From Clostridiales bacterium (GTDB taxonomy: Bacteria > Bacillota > Clostridia > Lachnospirales > Lachnospiraceae), in contig JAHZHN010000003.1 of NCBI GenBank assembly GCA_019420275.1, forward strand, positions 124,001-188,000: DNA of 64,000 nucleotides. Direction: 5' to 3'. The notes below the pieces were generated by a model that did no database searches, was not told where the DNA came from, and saw only the letters and a program-made list of their open reading frames with translations. Positions 1-8,035 of the stretch are shown piece after piece (the stretch's first letter is position 1; the number at the start of each line of letters is the position of its first letter). Made by a program: the position numbers and the translations under genes.

Positions 1-1032
1 TGAAAACAACGGTTTGGATCCAAATGACTTGGAAACATCTGTTAAGGTCAGGACATCATTGCCGCTGATGACTTCCGGTTCAATGGAAAGACGCATATCT
101 CCGTGATATTCCTGAGGTTTTTCCAAAATTTCCATTTTATTTAAAACTTTTTCTCGGCTTTCTGCCCGCCGGATGGATTTCTCACGGTTGAATTGGCGGA
201 GTTTCCGGATAACAGCCTGCTGATGTTTGATTTCCTGCTGCTGATTTTCATATTCTTTTTTTTGAATAGCTTTGACCTGGTCTCTTTTTTGAACAAATTG
301 TGTATAATTTCCATTAAACAGCATGGATCTGCCAAATTCAATCTCCATTACCTTGTTGACAATCTTATCAAGAAAATACCGGTCATGGGATACGATGATA
401 ACAGCTCCTTTATATCTGGAAAGATAAGTTTCAAGCCATTGGATGGATGCGACATCCAGATGATTGGTCGGCTCATCCAGAAGAAGAATATCTGGATTTT
501 TCAGCAGAAGTTTTCCAAGAGCGACTCGGGTCATCTGTCCGCCGGACAGAGTGTGAACTTGTTTTTGAAAATCTTCTTCAGAAAATCCCAGTCCTTTTAG
601 AATCCCCGTTATTTCGCTTTTATATGCAAAGCCATTCATCAGTTCAAATTTATGAGTAACATTGGTGTACTGATCCATCTTTTGCTGCAGAGCTTCTCCC
701 TCCAGATGCTCCATTTCTTTTTCATAGGTGCGCATCTGCTGATCCAGCTCAATGATTTCTTTTTTCACTGACAAAAGTTCATCAAAGATTGTTCGATGAA
801 AATCGTGTTTCTGATGCTGAGCAAGATAGCCGATAGAGGCATCCTTTCTTGTAGAAATTTCTCCCTCATCTGGGCTTAATTCTCCTATGATGATTTTTAG
901 TAAAGTTGATTTTCCGGCTCCGTTATATCCAATAATCGCCAGGCGGTCATTTTCATTTAAATGAAACGAAATATTTTGCAGAACTGGTTTGTCTACAAAT
1001 GTTTTACAAATGTTCTGGCATGATAAAATCAT
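1..1032 (-). CDS. ABC-F family ATPase (3' end outside window)
   Basis: Starts at 1032 (minus) with an AGGAG-type site just upstream and stays open to base 1, so the C-terminal part is missing. The 344 residues seen hold a complete first ABC domain with Walker A GYNGAGKST, signature LSGGQ and Walker B LLLDEPTNHLD, then the basic, coiled linker between the two ATPase domains, then the start of the second domain (LTDVSKSFGSKPLFS). Two soluble ATPase domains without membrane segments are the mark of ABC-F proteins, which act on the ribosome as translation factors or antibiotic-protection proteins. Housekeeping and resistance members cannot be told apart here. It is divergent from rex. Confidence 0.93.
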   Translation of the reverse strand, partial: MILSCQNICKTFVDKPVLQNISFHLNENDRLAIIGYNGAGKSTLLKIIIGELSPDEGEISTRKDASIGYLAQHQKHDFHRTIFDELLSVKKEIIELDQQMRTYEKEMEHLEGEALQQKMDQYTNVTHKFELMNGFAYKSEITGILKGLGFSEEDFQKQVHTLSGGQMTRVALGKLLLKNPDILLLDEPTNHLDVASIQWLETYLSRYKGAVIIVSHDRYFLDKIVNKVMEIEFGRSMLFNGNYTQFVQKRDQVKAIQKKEYENQQQEIKHQQAVIRKLRQFNREKSIRRAESREKVLNKMEILEKPQEYHGDMRLSIEPEVISGNDVLTLTDVSKSFGSKPLFS

Positions 1033-1094
1033 AATTGACTCCTTCTTTTTGGATTAATCCATCGATAAGATGGCATTATGAATCAGAATATCAT

Positions 1095-1130
1095 ATTTTG
1101 GGTCAAAATGGAATATTTTATGAATAAAAT
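1095..1130. promoter_or_regulatory. Two inverted repeats between ABC-F gene and rex
   Basis: ATTTTG-GGT-CAAAAT (1095-1109) is followed by ATTTTAT-GA-ATAAAAT (1115-1130), a perfect 7-bp inverted repeat. They lie in the divergent intergenic region. They do not fit the usual Rex box (TTGTTAA-N4-TTAACAA), so a regulator cannot be named. AT-rich dyads can arise by chance. Confidence 0.3.
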
Positions 1131-1166
1131 GTGCAGAACAGATGGAAGAATGTTGCAGGGATGAGA

Positions 1167-1195
1167 TTGACAGATATTAGACAATCTTATATAAT
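1167..1195 (+). promoter_or_regulatory. Consensus promoter of rex
   Basis: TTGACA (1167-1172), 17-bp spacer, TATAAT (1190-1195). Both hexamers match the sigma-A consensus exactly. It lies 31 bp before the rex start and should drive the rex-acpS-nnr-alr-mazF run. Confidence 0.85.
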
Positions 1196-1226
1196 AAAAG
1201 AAGAAAATTTGTTTGGAGGAAATAAC

Positions 1227-1877
1227 ATGGGGAACTCAGAAAAGAGTATTTCATCGGCGGTTATTAAGAGGCTTCCAAGATATTTCCGATACCTTGGCGT
1301 TTTGAAAGCCAACAATATTACGAGGATTTCTTCAAAAGAACTGAGCGAGCAGATGATGGTGACAGCATCTCAGATCCGGCAGGATTTGAATAATTTTGGA
1401 GGATTCGGACAGCAGGGATATGGTTATAATGTAGATAATCTTTATACGGAGATCGGCAAGATTCTTGGACTGGATAAGCGCAATGACATGATCATTGTGG
1501 GAGCGGGAAATCTGGGACAAGCTCTGGCGAATTATCAGTCGTTCAATGAAGATTATGGATACAAAGTCATGGCTCTGTTTGATGTGAATCCTAAGCTGAT
1601 CGGAATTTCCGTCCGCGGGGTGAAAGTATTGGATATTGATGAGATGGAATCATTTATCAAGGCTCATGACATTAAGATTGCAGCATTGACACTGCCGAAA
1701 GATCAGGCACCGGAGATGGCAAAACGTCTGGTGAAATGGGGAATCAAAGGCATTTGGAATTTCGCCCCGATCGATCTTCATCTGCCGGAGGATGTCACTG
1801 TGGAGAATGTGCATTTGGCTGAGAGTCTGATGACACTGACTTATAATATCCATAATCGGGAAGAAAGCGGAGATTGA
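1227..1877 (+). CDS. rex: Redox-sensing transcriptional repressor Rex
   Basis: 216 residues, usual for the family. The N-terminal winged helix (about 10-80) contains the RLPRYFRYL and ASQIRQDLNNFGGFGQQGYGY motifs. The Rossmann domain follows with the dinucleotide loop GAGNLG at 92-97. Rex senses the NADH/NAD+ ratio and represses fermentation and respiration genes when NAD+ is high. The ATG at 1227 was chosen because GGAGG (1215-1219) precedes it; an in-frame upstream codon at 1131 lies before the promoter. It is first in a tight operon, with acpS starting 5 bases after its stop. Confidence 0.96.
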   Translation: MGNSEKSISSAVIKRLPRYFRYLGVLKANNITRISSKELSEQMMVTASQIRQDLNNFGGFGQQGYGYNVDNLYTEIGKILGLDKRNDMIIVGAGNLGQALANYQSFNEDYGYKVMALFDVNPKLIGISVRGVKVLDIDEMESFIKAHDIKIAALTLPKDQAPEMAKRLVKWGIKGIWNFAPIDLHLPEDVTVENVHLAESLMTLTYNIHNREESGD

Positions 1878-1882
1878 CCAGT

Positions 1883-2245
1883 ATGATCGTAGGAATCGGA
1901 ACAGATCTTGTGGAGGTCCAGAGGATACGGGATATGATGGACCGCCACCGAGGGTTGGAGCGAATATTTACGAAAAATGAATTAATACATGCAAAGGACC
2001 GGGCAGATGTTCTGGCCGGTACATTTGCGGTAAAAGAGGCCGTTTCCAAAGCGTTTGGAACCGGCTTTTTCGGTGTAGAACCTTATGAGATCGAGGTGCT
2101 TAGAAATGAAAACGGCGCACCTTTCGTCAGACTGACGGGGAGAGCCGTCAGTCTGGCGGAAGCTCTTCATATGGATCAAATCCATGTATCCATCACCGAT
2201 ACGAAAGAGTACGCCCAGGCTTTTGTGATAGGAGAATGTCTATGA
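1883..2245 (+). CDS. acpS: Holo-[acyl-carrier-protein] synthase
   Basis: 120 residues beginning MIVGIGTDLVEVQRI, the standard AcpS start. It transfers 4'-phosphopantetheine from CoA to the serine of acyl carrier protein, switching on fatty acid synthesis. Asp8 and the FAVKEAVSKAFG segment (Glu52) supply the magnesium site. The family N-terminus points to the ATG at 1883 rather than the TTG at 1874 that overlaps the rex stop. The next gene overlaps its last bases, which suggests translational coupling. Confidence 0.95.
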   Translation: MIVGIGTDLVEVQRIRDMMDRHRGLERIFTKNELIHAKDRADVLAGTFAVKEAVSKAFGTGFFGVEPYEIEVLRNENGAPFVRLTGRAVSLAEALHMDQIHVSITDTKEYAQAFVIGECL

Positions 2246-3735
2246 AATATGTATTAAAGAATCAGGAAATGCAGGACACAGACTATGAAACAATCCATCA
2301 GATTGGGATTCCGGGACTGGTGCTGATGGAAAGAGCATCAAAGACTGTGGCGGACTGTGTTATGCGGCATGTTGCAACAGATAAAAAGATTTTGGTGATT
2401 GCTGGAATTGGAAATAATGGAGGAGATGCACTGGCGGCTGCCAGAATCCTTCTGGAAGAAGAGTATCCGGTGGATTATATGATCGTAGGCAACCAGGAGA
2501 AAGCTTCCGAAGATTTGAGACTTCAGATGCAGATTCTTAAAAATCTTGGATATGAGCCTGAAAAAAATGCAGACTTAAAACAGTATGATCTGATAGTGGA
2601 AGGAATTTTTGGCGTTGGTCTGTCACGGGAAGTCGGCGGTGTTTACCGAGATGTCATTGAAAGCATCAATGAGTCAAAAAAAACGGTCATTGCCATTGAT
2701 ATTCCTTCCGGGATCAGCGGAAATACAGGAAAAGTGATGGGCTGTGCGGTGAAAGCTGCGGAAACAGTAACTTTTGGAGGCTATAAGAGAGGACATCTTT
2801 TGTATCCGGGAAGAGAATACTGCGGAAAAGTAACGTTAGAAAGGATTGGATTTCATGACAAGACTATAAAAAAATATGCGTCAGGATTTACTCTGGAAGA
2901 ACCGAAGGGACTGATGCCGCCAAGATCTTCCTATTCCAATAAAGGTACATATGGGAAGATTCTGATGATTGTAGGAAATGAAAATATGTCCGGGGCAGCA
3001 GCATTTGCCGGTGAAGCCGCTTTGCGTATGGGTGCAGGACTTGTGAAAATTTTGTCAGATGCGGCCAATCGGCCAATCCTGCAGAGCCGCCTCCCAGAGA
3101 TTTTGTTTGGGGAACGCAAAGATTTAGAATATTCTTTGGAATGGTGTGACTGCATTTTGTTCGGCCCTGGAACTGGGGTGAGCGATGAGACAAGAGATAT
3201 GCTGGAGTATATCTTAAGAAAAGGGAAGAAACCATTGATTTTGGATGCGGATGGGCTGAACACGGTCAGTCGATATCAGATAGAAATCAATTATCCATAC
3301 GGCGTAATTATGACACCGCATCTTATGGAAGGAGCGAGACTTCTTTCCAAAGAATTAAGTGAGGTGAAAGAGGATATCTGTCAGGCAGCAGAAGAAATCG
3401 CAGATCGTTATCATGCCGTTGCTGTATTGAAAGATGCTGCAACAATAGTTGCCAAGAATCAGGATAAGTTGTATATTAATCAGAGTGGCAATCATGGTAT
3501 GGCAGTTGGCGGAAGTGGAGATGTGCTTGCGGGAATGATCACAGGACTGGTAGGAACAGGATGCGGGCTCTATGATGCCGCAGTCCGCGGTGTATATCTT
3601 CATGGATTGGCAGGAGACGCTGCCATGAGAGAAAAAGGACCGTACAGTATGATTGCATCAGATATTTTACATTATATAAAAGACGTCACAGGAGGAGAAA
3701 ATGAATCAATACTACCGGGTGCATGCAGTCATTGA
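2242..3735 (+). CDS. nnr: Bifunctional NAD(P)H-hydrate repair enzyme (epimerase/dehydratase)
   Basis: 497 residues with two fused domains. Residues 1-215 form the YjeF-N epimerase (GNNGGDALAAARIL nucleotide-binding segment). About 225-490 form the ADP-dependent dehydratase of the ribokinase-like fold (GPGTG, PHLMEGARLL, GGSGDVLAGMI). It repairs hydrated NADH and NADPH made by heat or by glyceraldehyde-3-phosphate dehydrogenase. The ATG at 2242 was chosen over 2236 because AGGAG at 2230-2234 is spaced properly only for the former. It overlaps acpS by 4 bases and alr by 35 bases, within one operon. Confidence 0.95.
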   Translation: MKYVLKNQEMQDTDYETIHQIGIPGLVLMERASKTVADCVMRHVATDKKILVIAGIGNNGGDALAAARILLEEEYPVDYMIVGNQEKASEDLRLQMQILKNLGYEPEKNADLKQYDLIVEGIFGVGLSREVGGVYRDVIESINESKKTVIAIDIPSGISGNTGKVMGCAVKAAETVTFGGYKRGHLLYPGREYCGKVTLERIGFHDKTIKKYASGFTLEEPKGLMPPRSSYSNKGTYGKILMIVGNENMSGAAAFAGEAALRMGAGLVKILSDAANRPILQSRLPEILFGERKDLEYSLEWCDCILFGPGTGVSDETRDMLEYILRKGKKPLILDADGLNTVSRYQIEINYPYGVIMTPHLMEGARLLSKELSEVKEDICQAAEEIADRYHAVAVLKDAATIVAKNQDKLYINQSGNHGMAVGGSGDVLAGMITGLVGTGCGLYDAAVRGVYLHGLAGDAAMREKGPYSMIASDILHYIKDVTGGENESILPGACSH

Positions 3736-4867
3736 TCTGGATGCAATCTGTCATAACATAAAAGAGGTAAAACGGGTGATCGGCCCGGATGTTAAAGTAA
3801 TGCCGGTGATCAAGGCAGACGGATACGGCCATGGAGCAGTCCCTATTGCCAAGGCTTTAAATGAGATTGGCGTGGACGCATTTGCGGTCGCGATCATTGA
3901 GGAAGGGATTACTCTTAGAAATAACGGAATTACCCAGCCAATCGTGATTTTAGGATATACTTCAGAGTATCAGTACAGCTCTTTAATTCAGTATGAGATC
4001 CAGCCGACTGTATTTTGTTATGAGATGGCAGAGTCTTTATCAAGGATTGCGTCTGCCCTAGGAAAGGATGCAAAAATCCATATCAAACTGGATACCGGAA
4101 TGAATCGTATTGGCTTTAAGCCTACGAGAGAATCCCTTGAGACTGTAAAGAAGATTGCGCAGCTTCCTCATATTATCATTGAAGGAATCTTTACACATTT
4201 TGCCTGTGCGGACGAGGCTGATAAAACATCCGCAGAAAAACAGAAGGCAGAATATGATAAATTTATTAAATGGCTGGAAGAAGAAGGCATCCACATACCA
4301 GTGAAGCATGTTTCCAACAGTGCGGCAATTATTGATATGAGCGGCTGGAGAATGGATATGGTTCGTTCCGGCATCATTACGTATGGTTTATATCCTTCAG
4401 AGGAAGTATCCAAGAAGGTGCTTAATTTGAAACCAGCCATGTCTTTAAAAACGCATATTGTATACATTAAAGAGGTCGGACCAGGAGAAGGAGTCAGCTA
4501 TAATCATACGTTTGTGACAAAGAGAAATACTAAAATCGCCACTATACCAGTGGGATACGCAGATGGATATCCACGTGCTCTTTCTTCTAAAGGAAAGGTT
4601 TTGATTCGAGGACAGTATGCTCCGATTATTGGAAGAATCTGTATGGATCAGTTTATGGTAGATGTGACGGATATTGATGGTGCTGAGATCATGGATGAGG
4701 TAACTTTAGTAGGGCAGGACGGCAGTCAGCGGATTTCTGTAGAAGAAGTTGCCAATGCGGCAGGATCCTTCAATTATGAGTTTGTCTGCGGCATCAGCAA
4801 AAGGGTTCCAAGAGTTTATATGCAGCATGGAAAAATGAAGAAAGCGGTAGAATATCTGGAAAAATAA
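3701..4867 (+). CDS. alr: Alanine racemase
   Basis: 388 residues, normal length. The PLP lysine is Lys38 in VIKADGYGHG. The C-terminal domain carries GEGVSYNHTF, with the conserved tyrosine, and GRICMDQFMVDVT. It interconverts L- and D-alanine for peptidoglycan. GGAGGAG sits at 3691-3697 directly before the ATG, inside the end of nnr. The acpS-nnr-alr-mazF order is common in Firmicutes. Confidence 0.97.
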   Translation: MNQYYRVHAVIDLDAICHNIKEVKRVIGPDVKVMPVIKADGYGHGAVPIAKALNEIGVDAFAVAIIEEGITLRNNGITQPIVILGYTSEYQYSSLIQYEIQPTVFCYEMAESLSRIASALGKDAKIHIKLDTGMNRIGFKPTRESLETVKKIAQLPHIIIEGIFTHFACADEADKTSAEKQKAEYDKFIKWLEEEGIHIPVKHVSNSAAIIDMSGWRMDMVRSGIITYGLYPSEEVSKKVLNLKPAMSLKTHIVYIKEVGPGEGVSYNHTFVTKRNTKIATIPVGYADGYPRALSSKGKVLIRGQYAPIIGRICMDQFMVDVTDIDGAEIMDEVTLVGQDGSQRISVEEVANAAGSFNYEFVCGISKRVPRVYMQHGKMKKAVEYLEK

Positions 4868-4951
4868 AAGCCTTCTTTGAATACTTTTGAAAGAATCGGA
4901 GATACTCTTCATAAAATAAATGAAAGAAAGAAATGGAGAGTGAGAAGGCTT
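4868..4951 (+). promoter_or_regulatory. 9-bp inverted repeat enclosing the mazF leader
   Basis: AAGCCTTCT (4868-4876) and AGAAGGCTT (4943-4951) are perfect complements and occupy the two ends of the alr-mazF gap. The right arm abuts the mazF ATG, and a GGAGAG site lies inside the loop at 4935-4940. Pairing in mRNA could hide the mazF start. No gene of antitoxin size fits in these 84 bases. Confidence 0.45.
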
Positions 4952-5299
4952 ATGATAATTAAGCGAGGAGATATATTTTATGCGGATTTAAGGCCTGTGA
5001 TCGGATCAGAACAAGGCGGCGTGCGCCCTGTTATTATTTTACAGAACGATGCAGGCAACCGCTATAGTCCTACCGTGATCTGTGCGGCAATCACAAGCAA
5101 GATGAACAAAGCAAAGCTCCCGACTCATGTTCCGCTGGACTGCAGAAAATGTGAGTTGGAAAAAGATTCAGTGATTTTGCTGGAGCAGATACGCACCATC
5201 GATAAGAGCCGGCTTCGGGAAAAGGTATGTCATTTAAGCTGTTCTTTGATTCAGAGAGTGGACCGGGCTTTACGAATTAGTTTGAGCCTTGATACATAG
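4952..5299 (+). CDS. mazF: MazF/NdoA (EndoA)-type mRNA endoribonuclease
   Basis: 115 residues, close to the 116 of Bacillus NdoA. It contains RGDIFYADL, SEQGGVRPV, the QNDAGN loop and KDSVILLEQIRTIDKSRL. This CcdB/MazF-fold RNase cuts single-stranded mRNA at short sites such as UACAU in the Bacillus enzyme. ATG 4952 matches the family N-terminus (MIIKRGDIFYADL). An in-frame TTG at 4877 would add 25 residues but lacks a ribosome site. The ndoAI antitoxin that normally sits between alr and ndoA is missing. Confidence 0.93.
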   Translation: MIIKRGDIFYADLRPVIGSEQGGVRPVIILQNDAGNRYSPTVICAAITSKMNKAKLPTHVPLDCRKCELEKDSVILLEQIRTIDKSRLREKVCHLSCSLIQRVDRALRISLSLDT

Positions 5300-5314
5300 A
5301 AAGAAGCAGGAACA

Positions 5315-5343
5315 TTGACCTTTTGACCTGAAAATGGTATATT
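5315..5343 (+). promoter_or_regulatory. Promoter of yebC
   Basis: TTGACC (5315-5320), 17-bp spacer, TATATT (5338-5343), 60 bp before the yebC start. A second TTGACC at 5323-5328 overlaps the spacer, but its spacing to this -10 box is too short. Confidence 0.7.
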
Positions 5344-5402
5344 ATTTCCAGTTTGGGATATGAAATTTTGAATGGAAAATAGAAACAGAAAGGAAGATAA
5401 AA

Positions 5403-6131
5403 ATGTCAGGACACAGTAAATTTGCGAACATCAAACATAAAAAAGAGAAAAATGATGCAAAGAAAGGAAAGGTTTTCACTGTTATCGGCCGTGAGATTGC
5501 GGTAGCAGTAAAAGAAGGGGGACCAGATCCGGACAATAACAGCAAATTACGAGATGTAATCGCAAAGGCAAAAGCAAACAATATGCCGAACGATACCATT
5601 GAGAGAGGAATTAAAAAAGCAGCCGGGGACGCTGATTCGGTCAATTATGAACAGATTACATATGAAGGATATGGACCGAGTGGAGTTGCAATCATTGTGG
5701 ATACTTTAACAGACAATAAAAACCGTACTGCTTCCAATGTAAGAAGCGCATTCACGAAAGGAAATGGAAACGTTGGAACACCAGGATGTGTTTCCTATAT
5801 GTTTGAAAAAAAAGGTCAGATCATTATAGATAAAGAAGAATGTGAAATGGATGCAGATGATTTGATGATGATGGCATTGGATGCCGGAGCAGAAGATTTT
5901 GTAGAAGAAGAAGATAGTTTTGAAGTTCTTACGGCACCGGAAGATTTCAGTCAGGTACGTGAAGCTCTGGAGAAAGAAGGAATTGCAATGGCAGATGCCA
6001 ACGTAACCATGATTCCGGGAACGACAGTGCAGCTTACAGATCCTGAAGATATTAAAAATCTGCAGAAGACTCTGGATTTGCTGGATGACGATGATGATGT
6101 GCAGGAAGTATATCATAACTGGGAAGAATAA
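5403..6131 (+). CDS. yebC: YebC/TACO1-family regulator or translation factor
   Basis: 242 residues beginning MSGHSKFANIKHKKEKNDAKKGK, the family signature, with later KANNMPNDTIERGIKKA and YEGYGPSGVAIIVD. YebC proteins were described as DNA-binding regulators; more recent work ties YebC-type members to relief of ribosome stalling. The acidic C-terminus (DDDDDVQEVYHNWEE) is typical. It has its own promoter upstream and a strong terminator downstream, so it is monocistronic. Confidence 0.95.
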   Translation: MSGHSKFANIKHKKEKNDAKKGKVFTVIGREIAVAVKEGGPDPDNNSKLRDVIAKAKANNMPNDTIERGIKKAAGDADSVNYEQITYEGYGPSGVAIIVDTLTDNKNRTASNVRSAFTKGNGNVGTPGCVSYMFEKKGQIIIDKEECEMDADDLMMMALDAGAEDFVEEEDSFEVLTAPEDFSQVREALEKEGIAMADANVTMIPGTTVQLTDPEDIKNLQKTLDLLDDDDDVQEVYHNWEE

Positions 6132-6228
6132 GAAAATATCAAAATCACATTGCGGTCAGCAGCCCGGAAGTAATTCAGTATGGCTTAAGCTTGTGCCGCA
6201 GATAAAGTTCATTAAAAATCAAAAGAAA

Positions 6229-6272
6229 AGAAGGTCAGTTCCTTGGATGGCAAGGAAGGGGCCTTCTTTTTT
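6229..6272 (+). terminator. Intrinsic terminator after yebC
   Basis: Two-step stem, AGAAGG..CCTTCT outside and TTCCTTG..CAAGGAA inside, followed by six Ts. It also faces the end of the convergent gene at 6287. Confidence 0.85.
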
Positions 6273-6286
6273 ATGCTGAAAAAATA

Positions 6287-6901
6287 TTATTTTAGAATAT
6301 AAGATCTTATAATACCGCCTACCGGATTGTAAGACAGGATTTTATCATAAAACCGAATCAGTTCATCTAGTTTGGAAGCAGCAAATTTCTGAAGAATATC
6401 CACGGATGTAATATGAGAGATAAAATCAATCTTGGAAAAGGCTCTTTGATACAGTTCTTCTCCGCCGGTATAATAGTGATCTGTATCCAGAGCAAGTCTT
6501 TGAGCATAATAGTGGTATCCTATCTGATGACGCTCCAGAGTATATTCTCCGGGACGGATTTTTCTTCCAATGATAAAATTAACCGGCTCTTGATTGGAAG
6601 CATCCGAAGACATTTTGATTAGAAGAGTCTGGAAAAAATCAACATCTAGTGTTTGTCGGGACCGGAGATGATCATAGACAAAATCTTCAATATTTATCTT
6701 TTCCGGGAAAAGACGGTTGGGATTGAGCACCTTAATCTGATTTGCTCCATATGTAACGGCGACTCCGTTGGTGAAAGGAAAAAGTTTTTGAGGATTTCTC
6801 TCTGAATCTTCAACATATTTTCCGTTTTCTTCGATAGATCCTTTAGAATCGGCAATGGCGACAATTCCATCTTTTGCTTTAAAGATACCTGTAAATGACA
6901 T
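6287..6901 (-). CDS. Stand-alone proteasome-fold (Ntn-hydrolase-like) protein
   Basis: 204 residues. The start MSFTGIFKAKDGIVAIADSK lines up without gaps on the first strands of proteasome beta/HslV subunits. If the initiator Met is removed, Ser takes position 1 and the Asp of IADSK falls on position 17, the catalytic spacing of Thr1/Asp17. A lysine in NPQKLFPF lies at position 38, where Lys33 is found in proteasomes. NGVAVTYGAN follows, like the glycine-rich turn of HslV. The rest is unrecognised. No ATPase partner such as HslU is nearby. The fold call is inference from pattern only; substrate and activity are unknown. Confidence 0.55.
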   Translation of the reverse strand: MSFTGIFKAKDGIVAIADSKGSIEENGKYVEDSERNPQKLFPFTNGVAVTYGANQIKVLNPNRLFPEKINIEDFVYDHLRSRQTLDVDFFQTLLIKMSSDASNQEPVNFIIGRKIRPGEYTLERHQIGYHYYAQRLALDTDHYYTGGEELYQRAFSKIDFISHITSVDILQKFAASKLDELIRFYDKILSYNPVGGIIRSYILK

Positions 6902-6933
6902 AGTGATTTCCTCGTTTCTAATTACTGTTTGAA

Positions 6934-6962
6934 ATTATACACGTACGTGAAGGGGATTTCAA
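6934..6962 (-). promoter_or_regulatory. Promoter with palindromic spacer, Ntn-like gene
   Basis: On the minus strand TTGAAA (6962-6957), 17-bp spacer, TATAAT (6939-6934). The perfect palindrome CACGTACGTG (6940-6949) fills the spacer next to the -10 box, a classic place for a repressor operator. The ddh promoter starts 16 bp away on the other strand. Confidence 0.65.
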
Positions 6963-6978
6963 GAAAGAAAAGAAGTCA

Positions 6979-7007
6979 TTGAATGATTTTAAAAATGATG
7001 CTATACT
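6979..7007 (+). promoter_or_regulatory. Promoter of ddh
   Basis: TTGAAT (6979-6984), 17-bp spacer, TATACT (7002-7007), 42 bp before the ddh ATG. Confidence 0.7.
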
Positions 7008-7048
7008 GGCATTCTCTGGAAATAATATGATTGAAAAAGGAGATAAGT

Positions 7049-8035
7049 ATGAAAATAAAAATTGGAATATTAGGATATGGAAATTTAGGCCGAGGAGTTG
7101 AGTGCGCGGTCAAGCAGAATCCGGATATAGAACTGGCCGCGGTTTTTACAAGAAGAGATCCTAAGGACGTTACAATTCTAACAGAATCCGCGCAGGTGTG
7201 CCATGTGTCAGAAGCGGAAAAATGGACCGATAAGATAGATGTTATGATCTTATGTGGAGGAAGTGCCACCGATTTGCCGGAACAGACGCCAAAATATGCT
7301 GCGATGTTTAACGTAGTGGACAGTTTTGATACTCATGCGAAAATTCCAGAACATTTTGCGAATGTAGATCATGCCGCAAAAGAAGCAGGAAAAGTAGGAA
7401 TCATTTCTGTAGGATGGGATCCGGGAATGTTTTCCCTGAATCGTATGTATGCCAATGCGGTTCTCCCGGAAGGAAAAGATTATACATTCTGGGGCAAAGG
7501 AGTCAGTCAAGGACATTCTGACGCAATCCGCAGAGTAGAAGGAGTCAAAGACGGCAAACAGTATACGATTCCAGTAGAAGCTGCTTTGGAAGCAGTAAGG
7601 AATGGAGAGAATCCAGAACTAACTACAAGACAAAAGCATACGAGAGAGTGTTTTGTTGTATTGGAAGACGGTGCAGATGCGGATGTGGTGGAAGCGGAGA
7701 TTAAGAATATGCCAAATTATTTTTCGGACTATGATACAACCGTTCATTTCATCAGCGAAGAGGAATTAAAGAGAAATCACAGCAAGATTCCTCATGGAGG
7801 ATTTGTCCTTCGAAGTGGAAGAACCGGATGGGAAGGGGAAAATCATCATCTGATCGAGTATCGTCTGAAATTAGACTCTAATCCGGAATTTACATCCAGT
7901 GTAATCGTTGCTTATGCAAGGGCAGCTTATAAATTGGCTCAGGAAGGACAGACAGGCTGCAAGACTGTATTTGATATCGCACCGGCTTATTTAAGTTCAA
8001 AAACAGGAGAGGAACTTCGTGCAGCTTTATTATAG
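7049..8035 (+). CDS. ddh: meso-Diaminopimelate dehydrogenase
   Basis: 328 residues, normal length. Rossmann loop GILGYGNLGRG sits at the N-terminus; CGGSATDLPEQTP, VDSFDTH and SVGWDPGMFSLNR are family motifs. It makes meso-DAP in one NADPH-dependent step from tetrahydrodipicolinate, feeding lysine and peptidoglycan. AAGGAG precedes the ATG at 7049; the earlier in-frame TTG at 7031 would place the start before this site. The next gene begins inside its last codons. Confidence 0.95.
   Translation: MKIKIGILGYGNLGRGVECAVKQNPDIELAAVFTRRDPKDVTILTESAQVCHVSEAEKWTDKIDVMILCGGSATDLPEQTPKYAAMFNVVDSFDTHAKIPEHFANVDHAAKEAGKVGIISVGWDPGMFSLNRMYANAVLPEGKDYTFWGKGVSQGHSDAIRRVEGVKDGKQYTIPVEAALEAVRNGENPELTTRQKHTRECFVVLEDGADADVVEAEIKNMPNYFSDYDTTVHFISEEELKRNHSKIPHGGFVLRSGRTGWEGENHHLIEYRLKLDSNPEFTSSVIVAYARAAYKLAQEGQTGCKTVFDIAPAYLSSKTGEELRAALL

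Noticed and set aside
4877..4951. In-frame 25-residue N-terminal extension of MazF from TTG 4877.
   Set aside because: No ribosome site; the family starts at MIIKRGDIFYADL; the DNA is better explained as a leader with inverted repeat.
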